Assembly (NCBI GenBank): GCA_046540835.1
Contig: JBKHEL010000004.1
Coordinates: 1-50,943 of the forward strand
From: Coraliomargarita_B sp046540835
GTDB taxonomy: Bacteria; Verrucomicrobiota; Verrucomicrobiia; Opitutales; Coraliomargaritaceae
Length of the DNA: 50,943 nucleotides
Direction: 5' to 3'
Shown here: piece after piece, positions 16,349 to 24,673 of the stretch
Layout: each line of letters opens with the position of its first letter
How positions within the stretch are numbered: the stretch's first letter is position 1
Translations under genes and position numbers: made by a program
Notes under the pieces: model-generated
What the model saw: the letters and a program-made list of their open reading frames with translations, nothing else
Told to the model about the DNA's origin: nothing
Databases searched by the model: none

Positions 16349-17282
16349 GTCCTGGGCGCTCGTCGGCCCCGGGGCGGTCGGGCTCTACTACGGAGGACTT
16401 CTCGCGGCATCCGGACAGGCGCTGCATGTGCTGGCCCGCTCCGATGCAGCGGCCCTGAAAGCGCAGGGGATTCTGCTCTCCCGGGTGCACCCGAAGTCAG
16501 GGGAGCTGATTGAGGAGATGGCCGTGCGCCCTGCGGCTGTGGCGGAGCAGGCTGCCCGGATCGGGCCGGTTGACCATGTCCTGATCGCGGCCAAGGCCAC
16601 GGTCAATGAGGCGCTCGTCGAGCCTCTCCGTGAGCTGGTTGCGCCCGGGCGGACGACGATCCTTACCTTGCAAAACGGCATGGGTAACGCCGAGTTTTAC
16701 GCGAGGCATTTCCCCGGTAATCCGGTCCTCTCGGGGCTTTGTTTCGTGTGTGTGAATCGCGTCGCGCCCGGAGTTGTGGAGAATTATCACCCCGGACGGG
16801 TGGAGATCGGTGCGCTTGATGACCGCTGGCCGGATCTCGCTGAAGCGGCGACCCGGGCCTTTCAGGCCGCTGGGGTGCAGGCGGTCCACGCGCCCTCGCT
16901 GGATGCCGCACTCTGGCGCAAGCTTTGTTGGAATGTGCCCTTCAACGGGCTTTCGATCGCTGGTGGCGCAATCGCCTGCGATCAAATACTGGCGGATGCG
17001 CTTCTGCGCGGGCGTGCTCGTGCCTTGATGGAAGAGGTCCGCTCTGCCGCAGCCCGGGCGGGGCACCGGATTGAAGACCGGTTCCTCGATGGGCAGTTCG
17101 AGGTGACAGAAAAAATGGGCGCCTATCAGCCTTCCTCCCTGATTGATTTTAGGGAAAACCGACCCGTCGAGGTTGAAGCGATCTGGGGAGAGGCGCTTCG
17201 TCGGGGGCGGGATCTGGGCGTGGCTATGCCCGAACTGGAAAAGCTCTACGCGCAGATTCGGCAGGCCGTGGCGGCACGCTGA
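16311..17282 (+). CDS. panE: 2-dehydropantoate 2-reductase
   Basis: NADPH-dependent reductase making pantoate from ketopantoate. The N-terminal dinucleotide motif is GPGAVG (in place of the common GxGAxG), preceded by about 15 polar residues. The C-terminal domain has the KLCWNVPFNG block that includes the usual catalytic lysine region, and the late NRPVEVEAIWG block. Length is 323 residues. ATG 16311 starts inside nadB; the frame extends further upstream but only in the nadB shadow. It ends 8 bp from the converging glmS, with no terminator visible in the gap. Confidence 0.88.
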   Translation: MKTEKQTEKAAFRSWALVGPGAVGLYYGGLLAASGQALHVLARSDAAALKAQGILLSRVHPKSGELIEEMAVRPAAVAEQAARIGPVDHVLIAAKATVNEALVEPLRELVAPGRTTILTLQNGMGNAEFYARHFPGNPVLSGLCFVCVNRVAPGVVENYHPGRVEIGALDDRWPDLAEAATRAFQAAGVQAVHAPSLDAALWRKLCWNVPFNGLSIAGGAIACDQILADALLRGRARALMEEVRSAAARAGHRIEDRFLDGQFEVTEKMGAYQPSSLIDFRENRPVEVEAIWGEALRRGRDLGVAMPELEKLYAQIRQAVAAR

Positions 17283-17290
17283 CTGCAGTC

Positions 17291-19141
17291 TCACTCGACG
17301 GTGACCGACTTGGCGAGATTGCGCGGCTTATCGACATCGCAGCCCCGCTCCAGAGCGACGTAGTAGCTCAGTAGTTGCACGGGTATGCTCATGAGGATGG
17401 GTTTGACGATATCGTGGCATTCCGGCACGATCACCAGATCGTCGATCAGGTCTTCGGGCATCTCACAATCTTCCGTTGCGATACAGATGACCGGGCCCTT
17501 GCGGGCCTTGACTTCCTGGATGTTGGCCAGGCTCTTGCTGAAAATTTCGCCCGAGGTGGCCAGGAAGACACTGGGGCACTGCGGGCTGATTAGGGCGATG
17601 GGGCCGTGTTTCATCTCGGCTGCCGGGTAGCCTTCCGCATGGATATAGGAAATTTCCTTCAGCTTCAGGGCACCCTCCAGCGCGATGGGGAACATCAGTT
17701 GCCGCCCGAGGAAGAGACAATCTTCGTAACGCGCGTATTTTTTGGCAATCAAGGCGATCCGCTCGCTCTGGGCCAGGACCTGACGCACTGATTCGGGCAG
17801 CTCCCTAAGGGCTGCTACGATATCACGGCCCTCGCCATAGCTCAGATCCCGCAGGCGGCCGAGGTAGAGCGCAATCATTGCGCAAATCATGATCTGCGAG
17901 GTGAAGGCCTTGGTCGAGGCGACGCCGATCTCCGGGCCGGCGTATTGGTAGATCCCGCCGTCGCACTCGCGGGCGATCGTCGAGCCCACGCTGTTGTTGA
18001 TCGAAATGGTCCGGTAGCCTTTGCGCTTGGCTTCGCGGAGGGCGGCCAGGGTGTCGATGGTCTCTCCGGACTGGCTGATCGCGCAGACGAGGGTGTTCTT
18101 GTCGAGCGGGGCATTCCGGTAGCGGAACTCGGAAGCGTATTCCACCTCGACCGGAATCCGTGCGTAGCGCTCGATCAAATACTCGGCGACCAGACAGGCA
18201 TGCCAGGCCGTGCCGCAGGCGATGAAAAGAATGCGATCCACATGGCGAAGTTCCTGAGGCGAGAGGTTGAGCCCCCCGAAGACGGCCGTGCTGCTGTCGT
18301 CAGAGAAGCGCCCGCGCATCCCGTTTTCCAGGGCGGTCGGTTGCTCGAAAATTTCCTTCTCCATGAAGTGGTGGTAGTCACCCAGCTCGGCGGCCGAGGT
18401 ATCCCAGTCCACTTCGTGGATGACCGCTTCCACCGTTTTACTGGCGACGGTGCAGATGGAAAAATCGTCGTTTTTCAGGTGCACGACTTCGCCGTCGCTG
18501 AGGTAGACCACATTCTGAGTGCAGTGGGTGATGGCATTGACATCCGAGGCGATCAGGTTCTCCCCCTTGCCGATGCCTATGATCAGGGGTGAGCCCTTGC
18601 GTGCGCCGATTAGTTCGTCCGGGCAGTCGGTGCAAATTACAGCGATCCCGTAAGTGCCTTCGACGTGCTGCAGGCTCTTGCAGACCGCGTCCAGGAAGCG
18701 GCTCCTTCCGTCCGCGCTCGCCTCCTTCTCATAGTGGTAGGCGATGAGGTTGGCGAGTGCTTCCGAATCGGTCTCCGATGAAAAACTATAGCCCTGTTCG
18801 CGGAGGAAGTTCTTCATGCCCACGTAATTTTCGATTACTCCATTGTGCACCAGCGCGATCTTCCCGTCGCTGCTCATGTGTGGGTGGGCGTTGGCTTCGC
18901 TCACCCCGCCGTGTGTGGCCCAGCGGGTGTGGCTGATGCCGAGGTTGCCGCCAAGCTGGGGCTCGTTCAGGGCCGCCTCCAGTTCGGCGACCCGGCCGGT
19001 GCGCCGCACCTGATCGAAGCCGTGTGGCATCCGCACGACCATGCCCGAAGAATCATAGCCCCGGTATTCCAGTCGTTTCAGACCGTCGATCATGATGCTC
19101 CCCGCACGCTCGCGGCCGATATATCCAACTATTCCACACAT
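17291..19141 (-). CDS. glmS: Glutamine-fructose-6-phosphate aminotransferase (isomerizing)
   Basis: Makes glucosamine 6-phosphate from fructose 6-phosphate and glutamine, committing carbon to peptidoglycan and LPS. The N-terminal nucleophile amidotransferase domain begins MCGIVGYIG with Cys2. It is followed by two SIS sugar-isomerase domains (SQSGETIDT in the first) and the C-terminal DKPRNLAKSVTVE. Length of 616 residues is typical. No glmS ribozyme was recognised in the short 5' region shared with divergent glgC. Confidence 0.96.
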   Translation of the reverse strand: MCGIVGYIGRERAGSIMIDGLKRLEYRGYDSSGMVVRMPHGFDQVRRTGRVAELEAALNEPQLGGNLGISHTRWATHGGVSEANAHPHMSSDGKIALVHNGVIENYVGMKNFLREQGYSFSSETDSEALANLIAYHYEKEASADGRSRFLDAVCKSLQHVEGTYGIAVICTDCPDELIGARKGSPLIIGIGKGENLIASDVNAITHCTQNVVYLSDGEVVHLKNDDFSICTVASKTVEAVIHEVDWDTSAAELGDYHHFMEKEIFEQPTALENGMRGRFSDDSSTAVFGGLNLSPQELRHVDRILFIACGTAWHACLVAEYLIERYARIPVEVEYASEFRYRNAPLDKNTLVCAISQSGETIDTLAALREAKRKGYRTISINNSVGSTIARECDGGIYQYAGPEIGVASTKAFTSQIMICAMIALYLGRLRDLSYGEGRDIVAALRELPESVRQVLAQSERIALIAKKYARYEDCLFLGRQLMFPIALEGALKLKEISYIHAEGYPAAEMKHGPIALISPQCPSVFLATSGEIFSKSLANIQEVKARKGPVICIATEDCEMPEDLIDDLVIVPECHDIVKPILMSIPVQLLSYYVALERGCDVDKPRNLAKSVTVE

Positions 19142-19212
19142 TTAGCTTCAATTGAGGCCGTAGATTTGTTAAGTTGCAAGCCCATTGAGAACCCTTGTCT
19201 GACCTCAAAATT

Positions 19213-20508
19213 ATGAAAAAAAGAAAAATCATCTGCATCATCATGGGGGGCGGACGCGGTTCGCGCCTCAGCCCGCTGACAAATGAGCGCTGCAAGCCTG
19301 CCGTGCCCCTCGCCGGAAAATACCGGCTCGTCGATATCCCCATCAGCAACTGTCTGAACTCGAATCTGAATCAGATCTTCGTCCTCACCCAGTTTAACAC
19401 GGCCTCGCTGCACCGGCACATTCAGGAGTCTTATAAATTTGATCCTTTCGGAGGCGGGTTCGTGGATATTCTTTCAGCCGAGCAAACGGATCGCGATGAC
19501 AAGTGGTATCAGGGCACAGCCGATGCCGTGCGGCAAAATATGCACCACTTTCACGGAGGCAGCGACGACGACCTCTATATCATCCTTTCCGGCGACCAGC
19601 TCTACCGGATGGATTTGCAGGATGTCGTCCGTGAGCATGACGCCTCGGGGGCCGCGGTGACCATTACGGCCAAGCCGCTCGGGCTCGATCAGGCGGAAGG
19701 CCTGGGGCTCATGCGGATCGACGATCAGTTGGAAGTGACGGAGTTTGTGGAAAAACCGACGGATCCGGAGGTGATTCGTGGGCTTGCCGTGGGCGATGCG
19801 GTAAAGAATAAAATGAGAGACCCGGGCGAGTGTGACTACTGTCTGGCCTCGATGGGAATTTATGTCTTCAACTCAAAGACGCTGATTGAGGCGCTGGACT
19901 CGGATGCGACCGACTTTGGTAAGGAAGTTATCCCGGGGTTACTCGGTAAAGCCAAGCTCTGCAGCTATGTCTTCGATGATTACTGGGAGGATATTGGCAC
20001 GGTGAAAGCCTTCTTCGATTGCAATATCCGGCTGACCGATCCTGTGCCACCGTTTAACTTTTTCGATGAGGAGTCGAAGATCTACACGCACGCCCGGTTC
20101 CTACCGGCGTCGAAAATCAACTCCTGCACGGTCGACCGGGCTGTGATGGCTGACGGTTGCATCGTCTCGGATGCCCGGATTCAGCGCAGCACGCTTGGGG
20201 TCCGCTCGGTGGTGCGGGAGCAATCGCTTCTCGAAAACGTCGTGATGATGGGAGCCGACTTTTTCGAAGATCTGGCAGATCTGGATGAGAATCGAGAAAG
20301 GGGGCGACCCAATGTGGGGGTCGGGCAAAACTGCCGGATCAAGGATACCATCCTCGATAAAAATGCCAGAGTCGGGAACAATGTCGTGCTCGACCCGGCT
20401 GGCCTACCGGATAACTTTGGCCCGGACGTTGATGTGGCGATCCGGGACGGGGTTTGCGTCGTGGGTAAAGATGCCGTCGTCCCGGACGATTTTGTTCTGA
20501 AAGCCTAG
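19213..20508 (+). CDS. glgC: Glucose-1-phosphate adenylyltransferase
   Basis: Produces ADP-glucose for glycogen synthesis. The nucleotide-binding N-terminus has GGGRGSRLSPLT and the neighbouring KPAVPLAGKYRLVDIPISN. Later blocks are WYQGTADAV, SGDQLYRMD and the glucose-1-phosphate site EFVEKP. A left-handed beta-helix region forms the C-terminus. The length of 431 residues fits. ATG 19213 is preferred over TTG 19195. It is divergent from glmS, with a 71-bp gap that must hold both promoters. A 7-bp GC-rich hairpin lies 54 bp after the stop. Confidence 0.94.
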   Translation: MKKRKIICIIMGGGRGSRLSPLTNERCKPAVPLAGKYRLVDIPISNCLNSNLNQIFVLTQFNTASLHRHIQESYKFDPFGGGFVDILSAEQTDRDDKWYQGTADAVRQNMHHFHGGSDDDLYIILSGDQLYRMDLQDVVREHDASGAAVTITAKPLGLDQAEGLGLMRIDDQLEVTEFVEKPTDPEVIRGLAVGDAVKNKMRDPGECDYCLASMGIYVFNSKTLIEALDSDATDFGKEVIPGLLGKAKLCSYVFDDYWEDIGTVKAFFDCNIRLTDPVPPFNFFDEESKIYTHARFLPASKINSCTVDRAVMADGCIVSDARIQRSTLGVRSVVREQSLLENVVMMGADFFEDLADLDENRERGRPNVGVGQNCRIKDTILDKNARVGNNVVLDPAGLPDNFGPDVDVAIRDGVCVVGKDAVVPDDFVLKA

Positions 20509-20561
20509 TGCTTTTGCATTGCCCCGGGCGTCCTGCTATTTGAGAATCCATTCACGGATAG

Positions 20562-20578
20562 GGCGGGGGATCCCCGCC
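20562..20578. other. Compact GC hairpin between glgC and usp
   Basis: GGCGGGG and CCCCGCC flank a 3-nt loop. The hairpin is 54 bp past the glgC stop and 32 bp before the stress-protein start. No T-run follows, so it may attenuate or shape the downstream leader rather than terminate. Confidence 0.3.
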
Positions 20579-20609
20579 TGTTCGAGCACCCTCAAATCTG
20601 ATTCAGACT

Positions 20610-21461
20610 ATGAAAAAAATACTCGTTTGCACTGACGGCTCTCATTACGCGCAGGAGGCGTGCCGCTATGCGGCTTTCCTCGCCGAACAAAGCGGCGCCC
20701 GGATTGAGGTGCTCTACGTGACGGATCTGCGTCAGTTTGAGATCCCCGCCGTCGCAGACCTGAGTGGAAGCCTTGGGGTGCAGCCCTTTGAAGGCATGAT
20801 CACGCAGCTTCAGGAGGTGGAAAGGATAAAAGCGCAATTCGTCGAGGAGCAGGCGATGGGCGTCTTTTCGAATGCAGGCCTCTCGGATGTGACGGAATTC
20901 CGCCACGAGACCGGGTTGCTCGTCGATTTCGTCCGTGATACCGAAAAGGAGAATGTGGATCTGGTGCTGCTGGGCAAACGTGGTGAAAATGCCGATTTTG
21001 CCTCCGAACACCTGGGCTCCATGCTCGAACGTGTGGTGCGGGCCGCGAAAGTGCCCTGCCTGGTGACAAATCGGGAATTCCGGCCGATTCAGGAGATGAC
21101 GGTGGCCTACGATGGAAGCCCGAGCTGCCGCAAAGCACTGGATTATCTCGTCGAACAGCGGGCGATATTCAAATCGATGAAGATCCACGTGGTGAGCTGC
21201 GTCGAGGGGCACGACGAGGATCAGACCTCCGCGCGTTTGCAGGAGGCTGAGCATCAGTTAAGAGAGGCTGATTTTGAGCCGGTCTGCGAGATGCTTTCGG
21301 GCGTGGTCGAGTCGGCAATCGCCGATTATGTGCGCGAGAGCGGGAGCGATCTTCTTGTGTTGGGGGCCTACGGCCACAGCCGGATTCGGGAACTTTTGAT
21401 TGGCAGCACGACGACGGAGCTCCTGCGCGACTGTCACGTCCCGGTGCTTTGCTTCCGTTGA
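20610..21461 (+). CDS. Universal stress protein with two Usp domains
   Basis: A 283-residue cytoplasmic protein made of two tandem Usp folds, about residues 1-150 and 155-283. The second domain ends with the ATP-binding pattern G-x2-G-x9-G-S (in GAYGHSRIREL and IGSTT). The first has a related but looser pattern, with ten residues between the second and third glycines, so nucleotide binding may be restricted to domain two. The family is linked to survival under stress and metabolic control. It is preceded by glgC on the same strand, 101 bp apart. Its last 28 bp overlap the converging lgt gene. Confidence 0.88.
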   Translation: MKKILVCTDGSHYAQEACRYAAFLAEQSGARIEVLYVTDLRQFEIPAVADLSGSLGVQPFEGMITQLQEVERIKAQFVEEQAMGVFSNAGLSDVTEFRHETGLLVDFVRDTEKENVDLVLLGKRGENADFASEHLGSMLERVVRAAKVPCLVTNREFRPIQEMTVAYDGSPSCRKALDYLVEQRAIFKSMKIHVVSCVEGHDEDQTSARLQEAEHQLREADFEPVCEMLSGVVESAIADYVRESGSDLLVLGAYGHSRIRELLIGSTTTELLRDCHVPVLCFR

Positions 21462-22288
21462 AGTCGGCGCGCCTGGCGGATCACGGCGATCCCGGCGAGC
21501 ACCAACAGGACCGAGTAGAACTGGCCCCGGTTCAGGCCGAGGATGAGGCCCGCATCCGGCTCACGAAAGACTTCGCCAAGTATCCGCACGAGGCCGTAGC
21601 CGCAGAGAAATTCGCCGGCCAATTGCCCCGCTGGTGGGCGCGACCGCCAGAAACGCCACTGCGCGTAGGCCAGCATCAGGCCTCCCTCCAGAGCTGCTTC
21701 ATAAAGTTGTGACGGGTGGCGGGGTTCCGAAAAAAAACGCCCCAGTCCGGGCTGATAGACGGTGGGGCTCTTGGGGAAGATGACCGCCCAACTGACGGTC
21801 GAGACTTTGCCCCAAAGCTCACCGTTAATGAAGTTGGCGATGCGGCCCAGCATCAGGCCGAGCGGCGCGAGGGTCACGATGACGTCAGCCAACTCGAAGA
21901 CGCGATACCCCTGACGGCGGGCAAACCAGAAGAGCGCGACTGTCACGCCGGCGAACCCGCCGTGGCTGGCCATGCCGCCCTGGTCGAGGCGGAAGAGGAA
22001 AAGCGGGTTCTCCAAAAATGCAGCGAAATCGTAGAGCAGGACATAGCCCACGCGACCGCCGACAATTACGCCCACGATCAGGGCGGTCATCAGCGTCGCC
22101 CGTGCATCTGCGTTGATGCGAAATTTCCCTCTGCTGTCGTAGGTTTTGAGCAACAGCCAGGCTCCGAGAAAACCAAGCAAATAGGCCAGGCCGTAATAGC
22201 GGATCCCCTCCAGCCCAAGTGGGTTGTCCGGGAAGCGGATCAGGAAGGGGCTCAGATCATGCACCCAATATTGGCTCACAGCATTCAT
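21434..22288 (-). CDS. lgt: Prolipoprotein diacylglyceryl transferase
   Basis: Inner-membrane enzyme that moves diacylglycerol from phosphatidylglycerol to the lipobox Cys of prolipoproteins. The family blocks GGRVGYVLLYD, MASHGGFAG and LGRIANFINGELWG are present, among seven hydrophobic segments. ATG 22288 gives 284 residues, matching the family; the frame is open to 22360 (308 residues). It is divergent from the LysM gene and overlaps the end of the converging stress-protein gene by 28 bp, so the two transcripts are antisense at their ends. Confidence 0.95.
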   Translation of the reverse strand: MNAVSQYWVHDLSPFLIRFPDNPLGLEGIRYYGLAYLLGFLGAWLLLKTYDSRGKFRINADARATLMTALIVGVIVGGRVGYVLLYDFAAFLENPLFLFRLDQGGMASHGGFAGVTVALFWFARRQGYRVFELADVIVTLAPLGLMLGRIANFINGELWGKVSTVSWAVIFPKSPTVYQPGLGRFFSEPRHPSQLYEAALEGGLMLAYAQWRFWRSRPPAGQLAGEFLCGYGLVRILGEVFREPDAGLILGLNRGQFYSVLLVLAGIAVIRQARRLQRKQSTGT

Positions 22289-22388
22289 CCCGATAGGAGC
22301 TACCCCCGATTTTCCCATCTGGCAACCCACAAGATGTGTTGCTGTTTCTGGTTTTGACATTCACGGGCCAAACGAAAGCTTATAGCCC

Positions 22389-22997
22389 ATGAAGATTTCG
22401 TTCCCGATAGCTCTCGCACTGATGACCGCCATCTGCGCCCCCCTCAACCCATCTGTCGCGCAGTCTGACAGCCTGCGCGTGGTAGTCGCCAATCTCAACG
22501 AAGACGTCGGCCTTTTGGCGCAGCAGGTGAAGACCCTGCGGCTGGAGATCGAAGAAATGCGCCGCGAAAATGCCCGGCTGCGCAAACAGGTCGATTCGGC
22601 CCGGGCCAACGGGTACACCGAAGCGCAGATCGACGACCTAACCTCCGCGATTGAGACCCTGCGCCGCGAATACCGCGAGGCTGATGAAGCCCAGAAAGCG
22701 CAGATCACCAAGGAGGTGACCCGCCAGGTCGAGGCACTGGCCAAAGAGACCGAGAAGGCGATCGGCGTGGTTGCCGAAGCGGTCGGCGCGGAGCCGCAGG
22801 TGAATTCCCCTGTGCATTTTTCGGAGGACTACCCGGAGACCGGCATCACCTACACGGTGCGCTCGGGTGACACGCTCAGCAAAATCGCCCGCGAGCACGG
22901 CTCGACGGTCAAACACATTCAAAACGCCAACAAAATCGTCAACCCCGCCCGCGACTTGCAGGTCGGGCAAACGATCTTCATCCCCGTTGCTCAATAA
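22389..22997 (+). CDS. Exported coiled-coil protein with C-terminal LysM domain
   Basis: A 202-residue exported protein with signal peptide (about 1-24, ending SVAQ), a long charged coiled coil (about 30-135), and a single LysM domain at the C-terminus (about 155-200: YTVRSGDTLSKIAREHG and a closing LQVGQTIFIP). LysM binds peptidoglycan, so it is probably a periplasmic wall-binding protein. parB follows after 4 bp, so the two are probably co-transcribed. No catalytic domain is visible. Confidence 0.82.
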   Translation: MKISFPIALALMTAICAPLNPSVAQSDSLRVVVANLNEDVGLLAQQVKTLRLEIEEMRRENARLRKQVDSARANGYTEAQIDDLTSAIETLRREYREADEAQKAQITKEVTRQVEALAKETEKAIGVVAEAVGAEPQVNSPVHFSEDYPETGITYTVRSGDTLSKIAREHGSTVKHIQNANKIVNPARDLQVGQTIFIPVAQ

Positions 22998-23001
22998 AGC
23001 T

Positions 23002-23982
23002 ATGGCTCAATCAAAAAGCAGACTCGGACGCGGTCTCGGCGGCCTCATTTCCGGTGCCGGTTCACGCAGCGACCAACCGGCAAAACCAAGTGCGAAAAAG
23101 CAGGCAGCAAAAAAGACGGCCAGCGCGAAAGGCTCGGCACCGGTGCCGAAAAAGCAAGCGGCTCCGTCCACGGTGCCCAATTTGCCCGGCTACCTGGAGG
23201 TCGAGCTCAAGCGCATCGTTGCCAATCCCTACCAGCCCCGGCGCGAGATTCAAACTGAGCAGATCGAGGAACTGGCCCAGAGTATCGTCGCGGAAGGGCT
23301 CCTGCAGCCCATTGTGGTGCGGGAGAAAAAGGGCAAGTTTGAGCTGATCGCCGGAGAGCGCCGTTTTCAGGCGTATCAGCACCTGGGCCGCGAGACGATT
23401 CCCGCGCGGTTGATCGAAGCCAGCGACGCGTCGTCTGCCACCCTTGCCTTGATTGAAAATCTGCAGCGTGAAAATCTCAATCCCGTTGACGAGGCGCTCG
23501 GTTACGCGAGCCTGGTGCGGGATTTTGATCTGACGCAGGAGGCCGCCGCCCAGCGCGTGGGCAAGAGCCGGGCCGCGATCGCCAACTCGCTGCGTCTGCT
23601 GGCGCTCAGCTCGGAGATTCAGGGCTTTCTCAGCCGCCGCCTCATTTCCACCGGTCATGCGAAAGTGCTCCTCGGTCTCGAAAACGAGGAGCAGCGCCGG
23701 CTCCTCGCCCGCCGGATTATTGAGACGGGGATGAGCGTGCGCGAGGCGGAGTCGGAAGTGCGCCGTCTCCGGGCCGGTAGCGGATCGGGCGGAAAAAGCG
23801 GTCGCAAAGTCCCGGAGGCAGAACAGACTGCCATCCGCGACCTGGAGAAACGGATGGGGGAACACTTCAACACCCGCGTCTCGCTTAAACACAGCCCGAA
23901 GCGGGGCAAAATAATGATCGAGTATTTCGGTAACGATGACCTCGACCGCATCCTCGAAAAACTTGGATTACACGGTGCTTAG
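23002..23982 (+). CDS. parB: Chromosome partitioning protein ParB
   Basis: CTP-dependent DNA clamp that loads at parS near the origin and acts with ParA. The N-terminal ParA-contact motif RLGRGLGGLI is followed by a Lys/Ala-rich linker. The ParB nuclease-like domain has NPYQPRRE, GERRFQAY and IENLQRENLNPVDEA, followed by a helix-turn-helix (VGKSRAAIANSLRLL) and a C-terminal dimer domain. Length is 326 residues. ATG 23002 is used; a longer upstream frame is the shadow of the LysM gene. parA usually sits next to parB but is not here, and no match to the canonical parS (TGTTTCACGTGAAACA) was seen. Confidence 0.93.
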   Translation: MAQSKSRLGRGLGGLISGAGSRSDQPAKPSAKKQAAKKTASAKGSAPVPKKQAAPSTVPNLPGYLEVELKRIVANPYQPRREIQTEQIEELAQSIVAEGLLQPIVVREKKGKFELIAGERRFQAYQHLGRETIPARLIEASDASSATLALIENLQRENLNPVDEALGYASLVRDFDLTQEAAAQRVGKSRAAIANSLRLLALSSEIQGFLSRRLISTGHAKVLLGLENEEQRRLLARRIIETGMSVREAESEVRRLRAGSGSGGKSGRKVPEAEQTAIRDLEKRMGEHFNTRVSLKHSPKRGKIMIEYFGNDDLDRILEKLGLHGA

Positions 23983-24007
23983 AGGGCTGAATGCGCAGAC
24001 CTCTAAG
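23978..24007 (+). terminator. Hairpin at the parB stop
   Basis: An 8-bp perfect stem (CTTAGAGG with CCTCTAAG) and 14-nt loop includes the parB stop codon. The tail (CTGAGATTTG) is not T-rich, so intrinsic termination is weak or absent. Confidence 0.35.
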
Positions 24008-24057
24008 CTGAGATTTGAAGCCTGCGTTGTCCACAGTTCAAAGAGCGAAAACGATTT

Positions 24058-24084
24058 CACCCTCCCACATTCCTTCCCACCTCT
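24058..24084 (+). promoter_or_regulatory. C-rich leader in front of the EVE gene
   Basis: The sense strand directly before the ATG is pyrimidine-rich, with CCCTCCCAC, CCTTCCCACC and finally ACCTCT touching the start codon. Similar tracts precede the pcrA and MYG1-like genes. They resemble the anti-Shine-Dalgarno end of 16S rRNA (ACCUCC) instead of a ribosome binding site. Confidence 0.45.
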
Positions 24085-24558
24085 ATGATGAACTACTGGC
24101 TCATGAAATCCGAACCGGAGGTCTTCTCATTTGACGACCTCAAGGCCTGCAAAAATCAAACCGAGCCCTGGGACGGCATCCGCAACTACCAGGCTCGCAA
24201 TTTTATGCGGGATGCCATGCGGGTTGGCGATACGGTGCTCTTCTACCACTCCAATACCAAACCACCCGGTGTGGCCGGTATCGCCGAGATCGCCAGCAAG
24301 GCCTATCCGGATCCGACCGCCTTTGACCCGTCGTCGAACTATTACGACCCGAAGAGTGATCCGGAGAACCCGCGCTGGATGCTCGTCGATGTCCGCTTCA
24401 AGCGGGACCTGGAGCGCTATGTTCCCCTCGACGAGATCAAAGAGATACCCGAGTGCGCTGATATGCGGCTCATCCAGCGGGGCAATCGTCTCTCGATCAT
24501 ACCCGTGACGCAGGCTGAATTTGAGGCCATTCAGCGGGCCGGTATGCGCAAAGCCTAG
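24085..24558 (+). CDS. EVE-domain protein
   Basis: A 157-residue single-domain protein related to human thymocyte nuclear protein 1. Family features are the start YWLMKSEPEVFSFDDL, the W-D-G-I-R-N-Y-Q-A-R-N block and GDTVLFYHSN. EVE domains share the PUA/YTH-like fold and bind modified bases in DNA or RNA; bacterial members are linked to modified-DNA recognition. No restriction or modification genes lie nearby, so a housekeeping role is more likely here. ATG 24085 or 24088 can start it. The C-rich leader is described separately. Confidence 0.88.
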   Translation: MMNYWLMKSEPEVFSFDDLKACKNQTEPWDGIRNYQARNFMRDAMRVGDTVLFYHSNTKPPGVAGIAEIASKAYPDPTAFDPSSNYYDPKSDPENPRWMLVDVRFKRDLERYVPLDEIKEIPECADMRLIQRGNRLSIIPVTQAEFEAIQRAGMRKA

Positions 24559-24673
24559 GCGGGAGCCCCTCCGGGGGATGGGGCGTAGCTCCTGTTTCGC
24601 GCCGCTTTCAAGTTTAAACCGATTTTCTCCGCTTCCGCTTGCATCGGGCTTGACTAGCCGAAAGAGTGCGCGG

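Noticed and set aside
23002..24007. parS site near parB
   Set aside because: I looked for TGTTTCACGTGAAACA-like 16-mers in the window by eye; CACGTG occurs a few times (for example near 31171 and 40283) but the flanks do not match.
24559..24673. Terminator after the EVE gene (GCCCC with GGGGC)
   Set aside because: The GC-rich repeats can pair in more than one way and no T-run follows; evidence is too weak for a feature.
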